In this document: positions 1 to 9,799 of the stretch, piece by piece
Numbering within the stretch: the first letter of the stretch is position 1
How the letters are laid out: each line of letters begins with the position of its first letter
Source: Bactericera cockerelli
Taxonomy: Eukaryota > Arthropoda > Insecta > Hemiptera > Triozidae
Assembly (NCBI GenBank): GCA_024516035.1
Contig: CM044963.1
Span: 24,819,935 to 24,883,934 of the forward strand
Reading direction: 5' to 3'
DNA length: 64,000 nucleotides
Made by a program: the position numbers and the translations under genes
Notes under the pieces: generated by a model
What the model was told of the DNA's origin: nothing
Databases searched by the model: none
Seen by the model: the letters and a program-made list of their open reading frames with translations, nothing else

Positions 1-513
1 GAGAGAGAGAGAGAGATAGGGAGAGAGAGAGTGAGAGTGTGAGTGAGTATGAGAGAGAAAGTGAGTGAGTGAGAGGGAGTGAGAATGAGAGAGAGAGAGT
101 GAGAGTGAGAGTGAGAGAGGGAGAGATTAAGAGAGAGTGAGTGAGTGAGAGAGAGTGAGAGGGAGAGAGAGAGAGAGTGAGAGGGAGTGAGTGAGTGAGA
201 GTGAGTGAGTGAGAGAAAGAGATTGAGAGGTAGTGAGAGTGAGAGAGAGTGTGTGAGTGAGTGAGTGAGTGAGTGAGTGAGAGAGAGTGGGAGAGAGTGA
301 GAGAGAGTGAGTGTGAGTGAGAGAGAGTGAGTGTGAGTGAGAGAGAGTGAGTGTGAGTGAGAGAGAGTGAGTGTGAGTGAGAGAGAGTGAGTGTGAGTGA
401 GAGAGAGTGAGTGTGAGTGAGAGAGAGTGAGTGTGAGTGAGAGACAGAGAAGTGAGAGTGTAAGTGAGAGAGAGAGAGAGAAAAAGAGAGTGAAAGACAG
501 CGAGAGAAGTTCA
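1..513. repeat. GA-rich microsatellite
   Basis: The plus strand is almost pure purine with interspersed GT steps. Between about 301 and 440 a 20-bp higher-order unit (GAGAGAGTGAGTGTGAGTGA) is repeated about seven times with no change, which points to recent expansion. There is no coding content. Confidence 0.95.
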
Positions 514-545
514 AACATTTGCTCATACATAGCTCAAACACTTTG

Positions 546-650
546 ACCGACCTCAGTAGCTCGGTGGATCAGGTGACGGACTCAAAACCATGAAAGTGGT
601 GGTTCGAGTCCCAAGTATGCCGAATATTTTGTAAGGTGAATTGTAGTAAC
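546..650 (+). repeat. tRNA-like SINE fragment (family B-like)
   Basis: It starts with GACCTCAGTAGCTCGGTGG and has a box-B-like GGTTCGAGTCCC, matching the head of family B elsewhere in the window (for example 39468 and 59245). It is diverged and lacks the usual tail. Confidence 0.6.
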
Positions 651-671
651 GTATCACCATTGTCAGTAACG

Positions 672-860
672 TCTGTCGCGATAAAGCAGTGGTAAAAGCG
701 GCGGTCTGGTAATTCAGAGGTCGCGGGTTCAAAACCGAGCAGGGACATGACAAGTTACCTCCCATTTTACCTCATAGTTAATACGCATTGGGCTTAGTGC
801 TGGAATAATGGGACTTAAGTCCTAATCGGGCAGTATAAATAAGGTGATATTATTATATTG
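672..860 (+). repeat. tRNA-derived SINE, family C
   Basis: The body has a box-B-like sequence (GGGTTCAAAACC), then CATGACAAGTTA, GGGCTTAGTGCTGGAATAAT and GGGCAGTATAAATAAGGYGATATTATT. The same modules recur at 6225 (minus), 37970, 39940 (minus) and 41108. The tRNA head is partly degraded here. Confidence 0.75.
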
Positions 861-1039
861 TGATTAAAAGAAGTATGATACAAAATGAGGAACTCAGAAA
901 ACGGGTTTTAATGAAAGGACAAGCTTTCAAGGACATGACAAGTTATCAAGGTAACATGTTTAGTATTATTTATACACAAACCACCTCACAGGACATAATC
1001 CTCTCACCACCGTGATTTCGGTATCAATACCTATCTCTG

Positions 1040-1112
1040 TTAGCGTAATGGGACTTCTTGTCTCGAGCCGACAGTCTAAATAAAGCACTACTATACTATA
1101 CTATCTCACGGA
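1040..1112 (-). repeat. Short repeat with (CTATA)n tail, family J
   Basis: It contains GTCTCGAGCCGACAGTCTAA followed by AATAAAGCACTACTATACTA. The reverse complement recurs at 4978-5044 and inside the Helitron-like copy at 25108-25207, where the pentanucleotide tail is longer. It is probably the 3' end of a retroposon. Confidence 0.65.
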
Positions 1113-1264
1113 CACGGAATTATTATAGTATTATTTAGTACCAAGGTAACATGGCCGCAAACAAGGTGACACCACTTTCTTCATCGGCAAAAGTTTTTCG
1201 ATAGGAGCTCTGGAACTTGGCGGTCCTTTTTTCAACGGTTGTTTTTTTGGGGGATAACTTATTG

Positions 1265-1370
1265 GCTCGGTTCTGGGGGCCCTTGTCAATTATTAGCCTC
1301 CTTGTAAAGACAGCGGTAGAAGTGCTGAGTCATTCCTCCACTGTCTGGCTACCATCGTGAACGATGGGAG
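1265..1370 (+). repeat. Interspersed repeat, family H
   Basis: It carries GGCTCGGTTCTGGGGGCCCT through CTACCATCGTGAACGATGG. Copies occur at 57025-57180 (minus) and 59950-60145 (plus). The 3' end runs directly into the pyrimidine microsatellite. Confidence 0.7.
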
Positions 1371-1793
1371 CTCACTCACTCTCACTCTCACTCCCTCTCA
1401 CTCTCTTTCTCTCTCTCATTCTCTTACTCTCTCTCACTCTCTCACTCTCTTTCTCTCTCTCTCTCTCTCCCTCTCTCTCCATCTCACTCTCTTTCTCTCT
1501 CTCATTCTCTTACTCTCTCTCACTCTCTTTCTCTCTCTCACTCTCTTTCTCTCTCTCTCTCTCTCCCTCTCTCTCCCCTCTCTCTCCCTCTCTCTCCCTC
1601 TCACTCTCTTTCTCTCTCTCACTCTCTTTCTCTCTCTCTCTTTCTCTCTCTCTCACTCTCTCTCACTCACTCACTCACTCCCACTCACTCTCTTTATCTC
1701 ACTCACTCTCACTCCCTCTCTCTTACTCTCTCCCTCTCTCTCTCTCTCACTCACTCACTCACTCACTCTCTCTCTCTCTCTCTCTCTTCACGA
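1371..1793. repeat. CT-rich microsatellite
   Basis: Nearly pure pyrimidine on the plus strand. Long serine/leucine and arginine/glutamate reading frames through it are low-complexity artefacts. It is the complement in composition of the GA array at 1-513, so the two could pair as an imperfect long inverted repeat. Confidence 0.95.
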
Positions 1794-1827
1794 TGACGCC
1801 ACCCTATGATGATAAACTTATTTCCAG

Positions 1828-1983
1828 CTGAGTGAAGCAGAGAAAGCGGCTGTGCCCGAGCACATCAAGAGGGCGGCGCGGGAAATGGGAGAGAAAGCAT
1901 TCAGACAGCGCCTGAAGGAAATTCAGATGAGCGAGTATGATGCCAGGGTGTACGATGAGTATGCGCTGCCTGTCCAGAGTCAG
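1828..1983 (+). CDS. VWA8: VWA8 exon (first in window)
   Basis: 52 codons, phase 0 to phase 0, between TTTCCAG and GTATAT. It encodes a helical, charged segment starting LSEAEKAAVPEHIKRAAREM, typical of the linker just before the VWA domain in VWA8. Confidence 0.93.
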
Positions 1984-4900
1984 GTATATCTATATCTATA
2001 AGAAGTAGTCACTGTGGCAGAGCGAGTTAGCGCGCTAGGCATTGCACGCATGGTGACCTGGGTTCGATTCCCAGCAGAGGAGGATTTTTTCTGCTCTGTA
2101 CTTGGATGTTCGGGGTCCACTCATACCTCGTGAGGAAAAATGAGTAGCTGCTTTGATGTGAAGCAGCGACCAGTGGCAGAATCATAGGCAAAAAAATAAT
2201 ACAAGATATTGTAAATTAAAGTGGTAAAGTCCTATGATTCTACGCTACCCACTAAAGTTGTGACATAATAACACAAAGAAAAAGCAATATCTATAGGTAT
2301 CTATAAAAGAAAGCTGTCTGTATGTATGTGTGTGTGTATGTGACTGTGTATGTAATTATGTATGTAGGTTCTTTATACAAATCCACACCGTTTGACCGAG
2401 AAACTTGAAATTTTGCACATATTTTGCACGGTCCGGTTGGATCAGGAAATTCTTCTAGGCTAGATTATATCTCCCTAAGGTTAAGCTACAATGAGTAAGG
2501 ATAAAAAATGGATGGGTGACGCAAAAATATCTTTATAATAATAATGTGTTTCTTTGTGTTATTATATCACAATTTTAGTGGGTAGCGCACAATTATAGGA
2601 CTTTTTCCATATTTTTTAATATCCTAATATCTTATTTTTGCCTATAATTCCGCCTCATGAAAGCAGCTACTCATTTTTCCTCACGAGGTATGAGTGGACC
2701 CCGAACATCCAAGAACAGAGCAGAAAAAATCCTGCCCCGCTGGGGATCGAACTCAGGTCACCGTGCGTGCAATGCCTAGCGCGCTAACTCACTCTGCCAC
2801 AGAGACTTCTATATTTATATATCTTTATCACCAGGCTTATATGAATATGTTTTTTAAACAAAGAACGGACTAGCAACCCTAACAAGCTAGCTGAGCTTGC
2901 AGTTTCCCAAGGTTTAATGGCTATGCCAGCCTCCGTGGTTTAACGGTTATGACCACTTCTCTTGGTCCAGAGATCTTGAGTTCAATCCTCGGCATGGGCA
3001 GGAAATTCTGACAAAAAATTCTGCAAATAAGGTGATATTATTATTTTTACTCTTACGCGCTATTATTGACACCGACATATAACTTGATCGATAAGGCGGC
3101 GGACTTGTAACCTTGAGGTCAGTGGTTTGAGTGCCAATTTCGGTAAAAATGTAGCAGCGTGAGTACCTATTTGAGACATCCCGAAAAAGATTAACACAAA
3201 TATGATATTTTTTTTTTTTTACTTTTATTCACAACTTGCATGCGCTCTACGCTATTCCACACTTGATTCTCTTGAACTCTTATGTAGTAGATAATAAAGT
3301 TGAAAATCACCACTTTAATGTAATAGAAGATAGATAGACAGATAGAGATAGAGAGAGCGGATAAGTTAACAACAGGTGCCGCACCCAGAAACAGACTAGT
3401 GAATACTAGCTACATTAACTCAGGCTAGTGAATACTAGCTACATTAACTCAGGCTAGTGAATACAGCTACATAAACTCAGGCTAGTGAATACTAGCTACA
3501 TTAACTCAGGCTAGTGAATACTAGCTACATTAACTCAGGCTAGTGAATACTAGCTACATTAACTCAGGCTAGTGAATACTAGCTACATTAACTCAGGCTA
3601 GTGAATACTAGCTACATTAACTCAGGCTAGTGAATACTAGCTACATTAACTCAGGCTAGTGAATACTAGCTACATTAACTCAGGCTAGTGAATACTAGCT
3701 ACATTAACTCGCAAATTTTCATAATTGCTACAGAGAGATTGATAGAGATCTAGTTGATGTACATATTTTTTTTAAAATAAATTTACGAACTTGCGTGTCC
3801 ATTTTATAAAACGCGGGATTACATTAAACTTACAACTAATATAAAACTAATTATATGCTAACTTACAAGCTAAAAGCTAAATAAACTAAATGGTAAAAGG
3901 TAAATTGCCTGATTCTAATAATTGTAGTATTTTATTAGAATTATTGCAAAATATATCCACACCTCCAACACCACCAGCCAGGTTCCACAACTTTTCACAT
4001 CTATGTACCTACTGTTGCATATTCAGTGATATTTGAGCTACATTTTCTTAAATTAAAATATGTGTATCTGAGTTTCCCATTCACATACTCCTAGGTGCAA
4101 GCCCTACGCATTATACTCTCAAACCTGCAAGCCAAATCTCAGGAGCGCCACTGGTCCCGACATCAAACCTCAGGCGATCTAGACGACTCGAAACTCATCG
4201 AAGGTCTCACCGGCGAGAAATCCATCTACAAGCGGAGATCGAACCAAGACCCCGAGATTGGATCGCCACAGCTGAAACCGAAGCGATTGCGACTCGTTGT
4301 GGATGTGTCGGGAAGTATGTACAGGTGAGTCTTATAATAGTAATAGTAGTTGTCCCGCCGACCTCCGTGGCTCAGTAGTTGAGAGCATTGGCTGCTGACC
4401 CGGAGGTTGCGGGTTCGAATCCCGGCCGGAGCGGAAATTTCTAACCGAATTTTTCCGTTTCCGGAATGGCATGGATCTAAAGGTAAAGTGCCTTGAAGTA
4501 ATGCGAAAGCGGTTGCGGGGCACAATTACCTTTAAAAAAAATAGTAGTTGTCCCACTGGTAGATACAATATTATAGTTCCCAGATTTTCTACCTTGGTTC
4601 AACGAGGGGTTGTTTTCAGTGGGTTCACCAAATCCCACTCTCCCGATCTCGTAGTTGGTAAGGCCTTTCTCGATAACTTTGACTTGGGGGTGTAGGTATA
4701 GGGTGGTGCTTGTTCTTGGATTCGGTTTTGTCTGCTATTTGCGTATCCGGTTCATTGTTTCCTTGGAAATTTTTCCTCGGAAATGACTACTTTGTTTTCC
4801 TCGAGGCTTTTCTGTACAAGCCATTAAACCCTGAGGAAACTGCAAGCTAGCCTGGCTTGTAAGGGTTGGCTAGTCTGTTCTCTGTTTATAGTCCTCTAGC

Positions 4901-7900
4901 GAGACACTGGTTTTCTCTCTATTTAACGTCCCCCAGCCAGACATAAATAAATATATACATGAATTATGTCCTAACTAGTATAGTATAGTAGTGCTTTATT
5001 TAGACTGTCTACTCTAGACAGGAAATCCCATTAAGCTAACTTTAGGTGCTTCTTTATTTATTTAAATAGATAATTTAACTAAATCAATCCTCAGATTCAA
5101 CAGCTATGACGGCCGTCTGGATCGAGAGCTGGAAGCCGTGATTCTGGTGCTGGAGGCTTTCCAGGACTTCGACCAGAGGATCTGCCTGGACATTGTGGGC
5201 CACTCCGGGGAGACTCCCGCCATCAGCTTTGTGGCTAAGGACTCCCTGCCCAGGGACAACAAGCAGAGACTTGAGGTGATCAAGGTATGGACAAACAGTG
5301 GTGTACAGTTGAACCTGGGTATAATAGAACTCGAGGGACCGGGATTTGTCCTATTCGTTAATTTTGAAATCATATGACCTACACAAGTAGGTCTTGTGTA
5401 GTCAATATATGAAATATGTGTTGAGGAAACTTCTGACTAGTTGACAAGTTTGTTATTTTTTTTATTATTTTTTTTTTTTATAGAGGGAAAAATTTACTTG
5501 TTCAAACACAGGCGTAGTTTGGCAATTTAGAAGCCTGTGAAAGGGTTTTCTACCCTCTAAAAACCCCCCCCCAGAAATTCTCTAGTTCTGATTTTTGCCC
5601 CGGAACCGATTTCTCATTACTTCAGGAGACAAGTTTGTTATTATTATTATTACTTTTCTCCCCCCCCCCAGACAATGCACGCGCACGCGCAGTTCTGCGC
5701 GTCGGGAGACAACACGCTGGAGTCGATTCTCGCCTCGACCCAGTCGCTCGCGGCGGAGTCGAGCTCCCACGACGATTCCATCCTGGTGGTGCTGAGCGAC
5801 GCTAACCTGGCCCGCTACGGCATCCGGCCCGAGGAGCTGGCCGGGGCCCTCAACAGTGGGGCCGCCGCCTCTGTGCGGGCCTACGCCCTGTTCATAGGCT
5901 CGCTGGGGGAACAGGCCGCCACGTGAGTATAATAATAATAATAAATGAACCTATGAACCAAACAACTTCAGGAGACTTGATCTTCGGATCCGCTCCTGAA
6001 GTTAAAACACCGGGAGACTTGATCATATGATCCGCTCGTGGTGTAATACCCTTTGAAAGGTAATAATTACCTTCCAAAGGAGAGAAAGTGGAAATAATGT
6101 CTATATATATATTTTTTTTCTTTTCTTATTTATATTATTAATACTGTCAATTTTATATTTAATGTTTACCATTGTTTTTCTGTATATATGTTCTGCTAAT
6201 AAAGAGTTTCTAAATAAATAAATATCGCCTTATTTATACTGCCCGATAAGGACTATTCAAGTCCCATTATTTCAGCAGTAGGCCCAAGACATATTTTATT
6301 ATGTGGTAAAAATCCCAAATGAGAGGATAACTTGTCATGTCCCGGCTGGGTTTCAAACCCACGACCTCTGGAACCTGTGGATTCACAGAGTGCCGCCTTT
6401 ACCACTGAGCTACCGGGACAGACAATAAGATTTTTTCCGGCTCGCGTTCTTGTCAATTTGTACCAAATTTAGCTGACTAAAAACCCCGTCAACTAGACTT
6501 CGAAAAACAAAAATCAGGTTTCGAAAGTGATAGTTTAGATGAAAGGTTAATTAAAGTTGAAAGTTGGAGGTGAAAGGTTAATTAAAGTCACCCAAAAGTT
6601 GAGTAGATTAACCCAAGATAATTGATGTAATTACCAATTGTACATATAATATTATTATGGAGTATGAATGTATTCAGTAGTCAATGTGGGCTGAGTTTTA
6701 GCTGAATCTAGTAGTGCTCTAAAAAGTAAACTACTAACAAAATTAATAGAGGCTCTTAGGAATATTGTGCTACCCACAAAGATTGCTAAGAAGTTCTTGG
6801 TCAACCGCACAGATATTATAATGAAATTCGACTCAGTTCTAATTATAATAATAATTCCGTGTCCGTGAGATTGGTATTGATACCTAAATCACGGTGGTGA
6901 GAGGATTATATAGACGCCCAGATCCAATGTCTAGGCTCCTTTCATGTCCATTGATTCTATTTGGTTTTTACGTCCTGACTTGAAGTAGATATTTTTTTTT
7001 ATATATATATTATTAATATTGTCAATTTTTATATTTAATTTTTACCATTATTTGTCTGTATATGGGTCATTTTCATTTATCTTGGGCAATTGGATTTTTT
7101 CAAGTCATGAACGTTACCTTTTTCCTAAACAATTTTTAAGGCTCAGAAGACTAAGACAAAAGCTTTGAGCAAAAGCTTTCATTTAGAATATTTCTAGCAG
7201 CTACCTCTTCACACAAAATTACAAAAACTTAACGTACCAGGTAACGTTCATGACCTCGGGTAACGTTCATGACGGTAACGTTCATGAGTAACACGCCACT
7301 AAAACAATCTTTTCTCAATAAAAGAATATTCACTTTACAAAAAAAAATATTTGATTGGAAAGAGGACATGCAGAAGAATTAAAGAAATACATTATATATT
7401 AAAGAATCATTACAATTTATTTAAAAAACCGCGTAACGTTCTTGTCAAAAAAAATTAGACCCACCATTGTCCCTCACTGTACTGCATCCAACATCCAACT
7501 GACAGGAAATTTCAAAACAAAAACAATGTCATCTGTAAGAAGCAAAATGGCGGCAGCTGCTAGCTTCTCATTCTAAGGGTTTTTCAAAATGGTTTACATT
7601 TTTTTGGGGGTAACATTCATGACGGAGATTTTTTTTTCTTCGTAGGGACACAACTTTACACGTCTGTAGAATGAGGTGAACATTATTATATTTATGAAAA
7701 CTAATGGTCACATCCTAAATAAACTGTATTTTTCTCATTTATATTGGATTTTGGTGAAAATAATGGGGAGAAATGCATTTTTTTCAATCAGACACAGTAA
7801 AATCTTAGACTAAGGAACACCTAAAATATCATGAACGTTACTTACATAACTGGCAATTTCGAGTCTCCACATTAGTTTAAAAGACAATTTATTATTGTAA

Positions 7901-8234
7901 TTTATAAAAAAAATTGTTTCCTATGTGATCAAATAGATTTTAGTCATATATCCCTATTATTTTCACATTTATTAAAGGAGAAAGGTTGCGGACTTGATAT
8001 GCCCAAGATAAATGAAAATGACCCATATATGTTCTACCTACTAATAAAGAGTTTCTAAAAAAAAAAAAAAAAAAATAGATTGAACGGGGGTTTTAAATGT
8101 TCTAATTTGAAATGACGTACTCTGCTTCCAGACTAACCCGCGAGCTACCCAGTGGTCGGGGCTTTGTGTGCATGGATCTGTCACAGATACCTCACATTCT
8201 GCAGCAGATCTTCAGCGCATCTCTGCTCACCTAA
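1828..8234 (+). CDS. VWA8: VWA8 (von Willebrand factor A domain-containing protein 8), C-terminal exons
   Basis: Partial gene; the 5' part lies upstream of the window. Five exons (1828-1983, 4095-4324, 5095-5284, 5672-5922, 8132-8234) join with consistent phases into 309 codons plus TAA. Visible motifs: LKEIQMSEYDA, LTGEKSIYKRR, the MIDAS motif VVDVSGSMYR (Asp-x-Ser-x-Ser), DIVGHSG, the MIDAS threonine context DNTLES, LSDANLARYGI and FIGSLGEQA. All are hallmarks of the VWA domain at the end of VWA8. In the family this is a large AAA+ ATPase of the mitochondrial matrix; the ATPase modules are not in this window. All introns are GT-AG and several hold SINEs and MITEs. The third intron is short (387 bp) and the fourth long (about 2.2 kb), mostly because of a TA-flanked MITE. 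Identity rests on recognised conserved blocks, not on a search. Confidence 0.95.
2006..2285 (+). repeat. tRNA-derived SINE, family D
   Basis: tRNA-like head with GTTAGCGCGCTAGGCATTGC and box B GGGTTCGATTCCC. The body has CTCATACCTCGTGAGGAAAA and the tail ends ATAATAACACAAAGAAA. It starts only about 22 bp after the donor of the first VWA8 exon in the window. An opposite-strand copy lies 255 bp downstream. Confidence 0.8.
2541..2815 (-). repeat. tRNA-derived SINE, family D (inverted copy)
   Basis: Reverse complement of the 2006-2285 element over its whole length, with scattered substitutions and small indels. Together they form a roughly 275-bp inverted repeat with a 255-bp loop in a VWA8 intron. 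Confidence 0.8.
2920..3010 (+). repeat. Head fragment of core-containing tRNA SINE
   Basis: GCCAGCCTCCGTGGTTTAAC with a box-B-like GAGTTCAATCCTC matches the head of the full element at 16386-16735 (minus). The core region is missing. Confidence 0.65.
3071..3212 (+). repeat. tRNA-derived SINE, family B
   Basis: Contains CTTGATCGATAAGGCGGCGG, ACTTGTAACC and the diagnostic tail ATTAACACAAATATGAT. This copy is diverged. Confidence 0.7.
3397..3711 (+). repeat. 29-bp minisatellite, about 11 copies
   Basis: The unit begins GGCTAGTGAATACTAGCTAC and is 29 bp long. Nearly identical copies run head to tail; one copy (near 3456) is shortened. Each unit contains the small palindrome CTAGTGAATACTAG. It lies in a VWA8 intron. 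Confidence 0.95.
4095..4324 (+). CDS. VWA8: VWA8 exon carrying the MIDAS motif
   Basis: 230 nt, ending in phase 2 at GTGAGT. It encodes VQALRIILSNLQAK through RLRLVVDVSGSMYR; the split arginine codon is completed by the next exon. Confidence 0.95.
4358..4545 (+). repeat. tRNA-derived SINE, family E
   Basis: Head GACCTCCGTGGCTCAGTAGT with box B GGGTTCGAATCCC, body GGAATGGCATGGATCTAAAG, then GGTTGCGGGGCACA and an A-rich end. An opposite-strand copy lies at 36965-37145. Confidence 0.8.
4741..4950 (+). repeat. Retroposon fragment, family G (3' half)
   Basis: It matches the 3' half of the complete copy at 12637-12903: AAGCTAGCCTGGCTTGTAAG, GGTTGGCTAGTC, then CGTCCCCCAGCCAGACA. Confidence 0.7.
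4978..5044 (+). repeat. Short repeat, family J
   Basis: TAGTATAGTATAGTAGTGCT, then TTTATTTAGACTGTC and a decayed GACAGGAAATCCCATTA, homologous to 1040-1112 (minus) and 25108-25207. Confidence 0.6.
5095..5284 (+). CDS. VWA8: VWA8 exon (VWA domain core)
   Basis: 190 nt. The first base completes an Arg codon, then 63 codons from FNSYDGRLDRELE to DNKQRLEVIK. Acceptor TCCTCAG, donor GTATGG. Confidence 0.95.
5500..5640 (-). repeat. Interspersed repeat, family F
   Basis: Shares AGCCTGTGAAAGGGTTTTCT, the C-run, and CCCGGAACCGATTTCTCATT with 11470-11615. It ends just upstream of the VWA8 exon at 5672. Confidence 0.6.
5672..5922 (+). CDS. VWA8: VWA8 exon (VWA domain, third MIDAS segment)
   Basis: 251 nt, starting TMHAHAQFCASGDNTLES, then VVLSDANLARYGI and FIGSLGEQAAT. 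The acceptor follows a poly-C tract; donor GTGAGT. It is much more GC-rich than its surroundings. Confidence 0.95.
5965..6081. repeat. Three consecutive hairpins in a VWA8 intron
   Basis: Hairpin 1 (5965-6002) pairs ACTTCAGGAG with CTCCTGAAGT. Hairpin 2 (6007-6044) pairs ACACC with GGTGT around the same GGAGACTTGATC/GATCCGCTC core. Hairpin 3 (about 6051-6081) pairs CCTTTG with CAAAGG and GGTAAT with ATTACC. The outer stems of 1 and 2 differ but both pair. Confidence 0.7.
6225..6425 (-). repeat. tRNA-derived SINE, family C
   Basis: Near full-length reverse-strand copy. On the plus strand it reads CGCCTTATTTATACTGCCCG through the box-B complement GGGTTTCAAACCC to ACCACTGAGCTACCGGGACA. Confidence 0.85.
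6845..6965 (+). repeat. Interspersed repeat with CACGGTGGTGAGAGGATTAT module
   Basis: ATTCCGTGTCCGTGAGAT, CACGGTGGTGAGAGGATTAT, then CCAATGTCTAGGCTCCTTTC. Related pieces occur at 960-1030, 15985, 33180, 54020 and 55840. Confidence 0.65.
7063..8025. mobile_element. TA-flanked MITE with perfect 26-bp terminal inverted repeats
   Basis: The left end (7063-7088, TGGGTCATTTTCA...) and the right end (8000-8025) are exact reverse complements over 26 bp. Removing the 963-bp element plus one TA restores a sequence that matches a second copy of the flanking repeat at about 6165-6205 (CTGTATATATGTTCT...AATAAAGAGTTTCTAAA). This is an empty site by paralogy and supports TA target duplication (Tc1/mariner-like). 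No transposase is visible. The interior repeats the motif GTAACGTTCATGAC in both orientations. Confidence 0.92.
8132..8234 (+). CDS. VWA8: VWA8 last coding exon
   Basis: 103 nt including TAA at 8232-8234. It ends RGFVCMDLSQIPHILQQIF and a short serine/leucine/threonine tail, matching the family's C-terminal QILQQIF block. Confidence 0.95.
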
Positions 8235-8275
8235 GTTGTTGTCATTTTCAATAACCTGTACCTAATTAACGTTAT

Positions 8276-8397
8276 TGTTGTAGCCAGCTTGCCTACAGCT
8301 GGAGGGTGAGAGATGGTCTCCAGACAACTTTATTTCAAAGTTGGCTCGTCCTGAACCACATATTTCTATGTGTGATCAACCATCATGAGTAATTAAC
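8276..8397 (+). repeat. Retroposon fragment, family G (5' half) in VWA8 3' UTR
   Basis: TTGTAGCCAGCTTGCCTACA through CAACCATCATGAG matches the 5' half of the copy at 12637-12903. It lies after the VWA8 stop codon and before the first AATAAA. Confidence 0.75.
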
Positions 8398-8470
8398 GTT
8401 AATCGCTATGAACTGACTCAATTTTTCTCGTTTTTTTTTTCATGAATTATAACTAGGTGTGTTTCTGAAC

Positions 8471-8476
8471 AATAAA
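8471..8476 (+). terminator. Candidate VWA8 polyadenylation signal
   Basis: This is the first AATAAA after the VWA8 stop codon (about 240 bp downstream). A further AATAAA sits near 9216. Which is used cannot be told from sequence. Confidence 0.45.
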
Positions 8477-8819
8477 TACTGTACAATAGATCATTAGGCC
8501 ACTTTCCGCTTACCCAAGCTCTCTCCTAAGAAACACATTTGAATGACATGACCATTGGGGGAAACATTTGTATTATGAAAGAAAAATAATTAAAAATACT
8601 GCCAATTATTAACTATTGCTTTTAATAGTCCAGTATAGTGCTAACTTTGCATCCACAGCCACATCTTGGGTGCATAGTGTTCGAACGCCCTTATGGTCCA
8701 AAAATTCTTATGAACCCCATGGTCAATGCTTGTGAGCATAACATTTTCCAGTTATATTTTATTTTTAAATATTTTTTAGAAATATTTATGTATACTCGGA
8801 AGTAATATACCTAGTATTT

Positions 8820-9020
8820 TATTTATTTTATTTATTTATTTACACTTTATTAGATAATAGGACATATACAATACAAATAATTACAAACGAAAATACAAAA
8901 TACAATATAACAAAACAAAAAAATAATAATAAATAAAGAAAAAATAAATAAATATATACATAATATATGTCCTAACTAAAGGGCGGGGTTATTGCCTTAG
9001 GCAATCTCTTCCATTAATTG
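8820..9020 (-). repeat. Truncated LINE 3' end
   Basis: In plus orientation: an A/T-rich stretch, then GTCCTAACTAAAGGGCGGGG and TTATTGCC...GGCAATCTCTTCC. The same terminus recurs at 24850-24935, 34100-34285 and 37725-37885. The reverse strand reads GGAAGAGATTGCC...GGCAATAACCCC, a short hairpin near a poly-A end, as in many insect LINE 3' tails. Confidence 0.65.
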
Positions 9021-9726
9021 TGTACCTGTGTCTTATAAAGACGAATTAGAAATAAACACAGTTCATATTTTTTAAGTCTTAAGTAGGTTATAAATATTAG
9101 TTTTTGGTCACATATCAATTTTATTTTGTCTCTATGCTATTGTATATTGGTGTAATCTGGTACTGTACATATAATATTTATTATAAGTAAGCTACTTATG
9201 GTATTTTAATGATGAATAAATATTTTTATACGAGGATGGTGTAAATTAATACCCAGAATGTCTTTTTATTTTATTGCCCAAGTAAACTTTTTTCAGAGAA
9301 AAAAAAATCATGTAGAAACAGTATAACATTGATTTTTTCATTTACTTATTGAAGCCGCTTTTAAGAAAATACTAGATCGTAGAAAGCCACGTTTTCAAAA
9401 TGACTAATGACCTATTCTCAGAAATATTTCTTCGGACGGCAATCGAACCAAGTTCTTGACGTTCAGAAAAATTGGCCTCACTTTACTCAACCTCCACTTC
9501 TACTCTACCTCCTTGCGGTATTAGGGGTTCTCAAATCTAGTTAAATATCAGCTGACTGCGCAACATTCACGGACATACCGATGCAGGTGTAGATAACAAG
9601 AAACAGAAAAATGCAATTTCATAAAATTTAAATCGCAAAATTAGTTTTCCTTTCGGTGTTAATTAAATATATTTTTTTATTGGTGATGATGAGATTTTAG
9701 ATTGCCTAGTGTCTTTTAAAGCAAAG

Positions 9727-9799
9727 ATGGGTGATAGTAGTGAGCGCAAACCTCTCTTAGCGGACAATGGAAGCTCAAACTACAATGAGATAGGAATAG
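9727..9799 (+). CDS. TMEM55 exon 1 with start codon
   Basis: 73 nt from ATG (context AAAGATGGG) to a GTAAGA donor. It encodes the short acidic/dileucine-like N-terminus (ERKPLL), a plausible lysosomal sorting motif in this family. Confidence 0.9.

Noticed and set aside
1357..1831. Serine/leucine-rich frames as secreted proteins
   Set aside because: Pure (CT)n microsatellite; both strands are open because of composition.
3397..3711. CRISPR array
   Set aside because: Units are contiguous 29-bp repeats without spacers, and the genome is eukaryotic.
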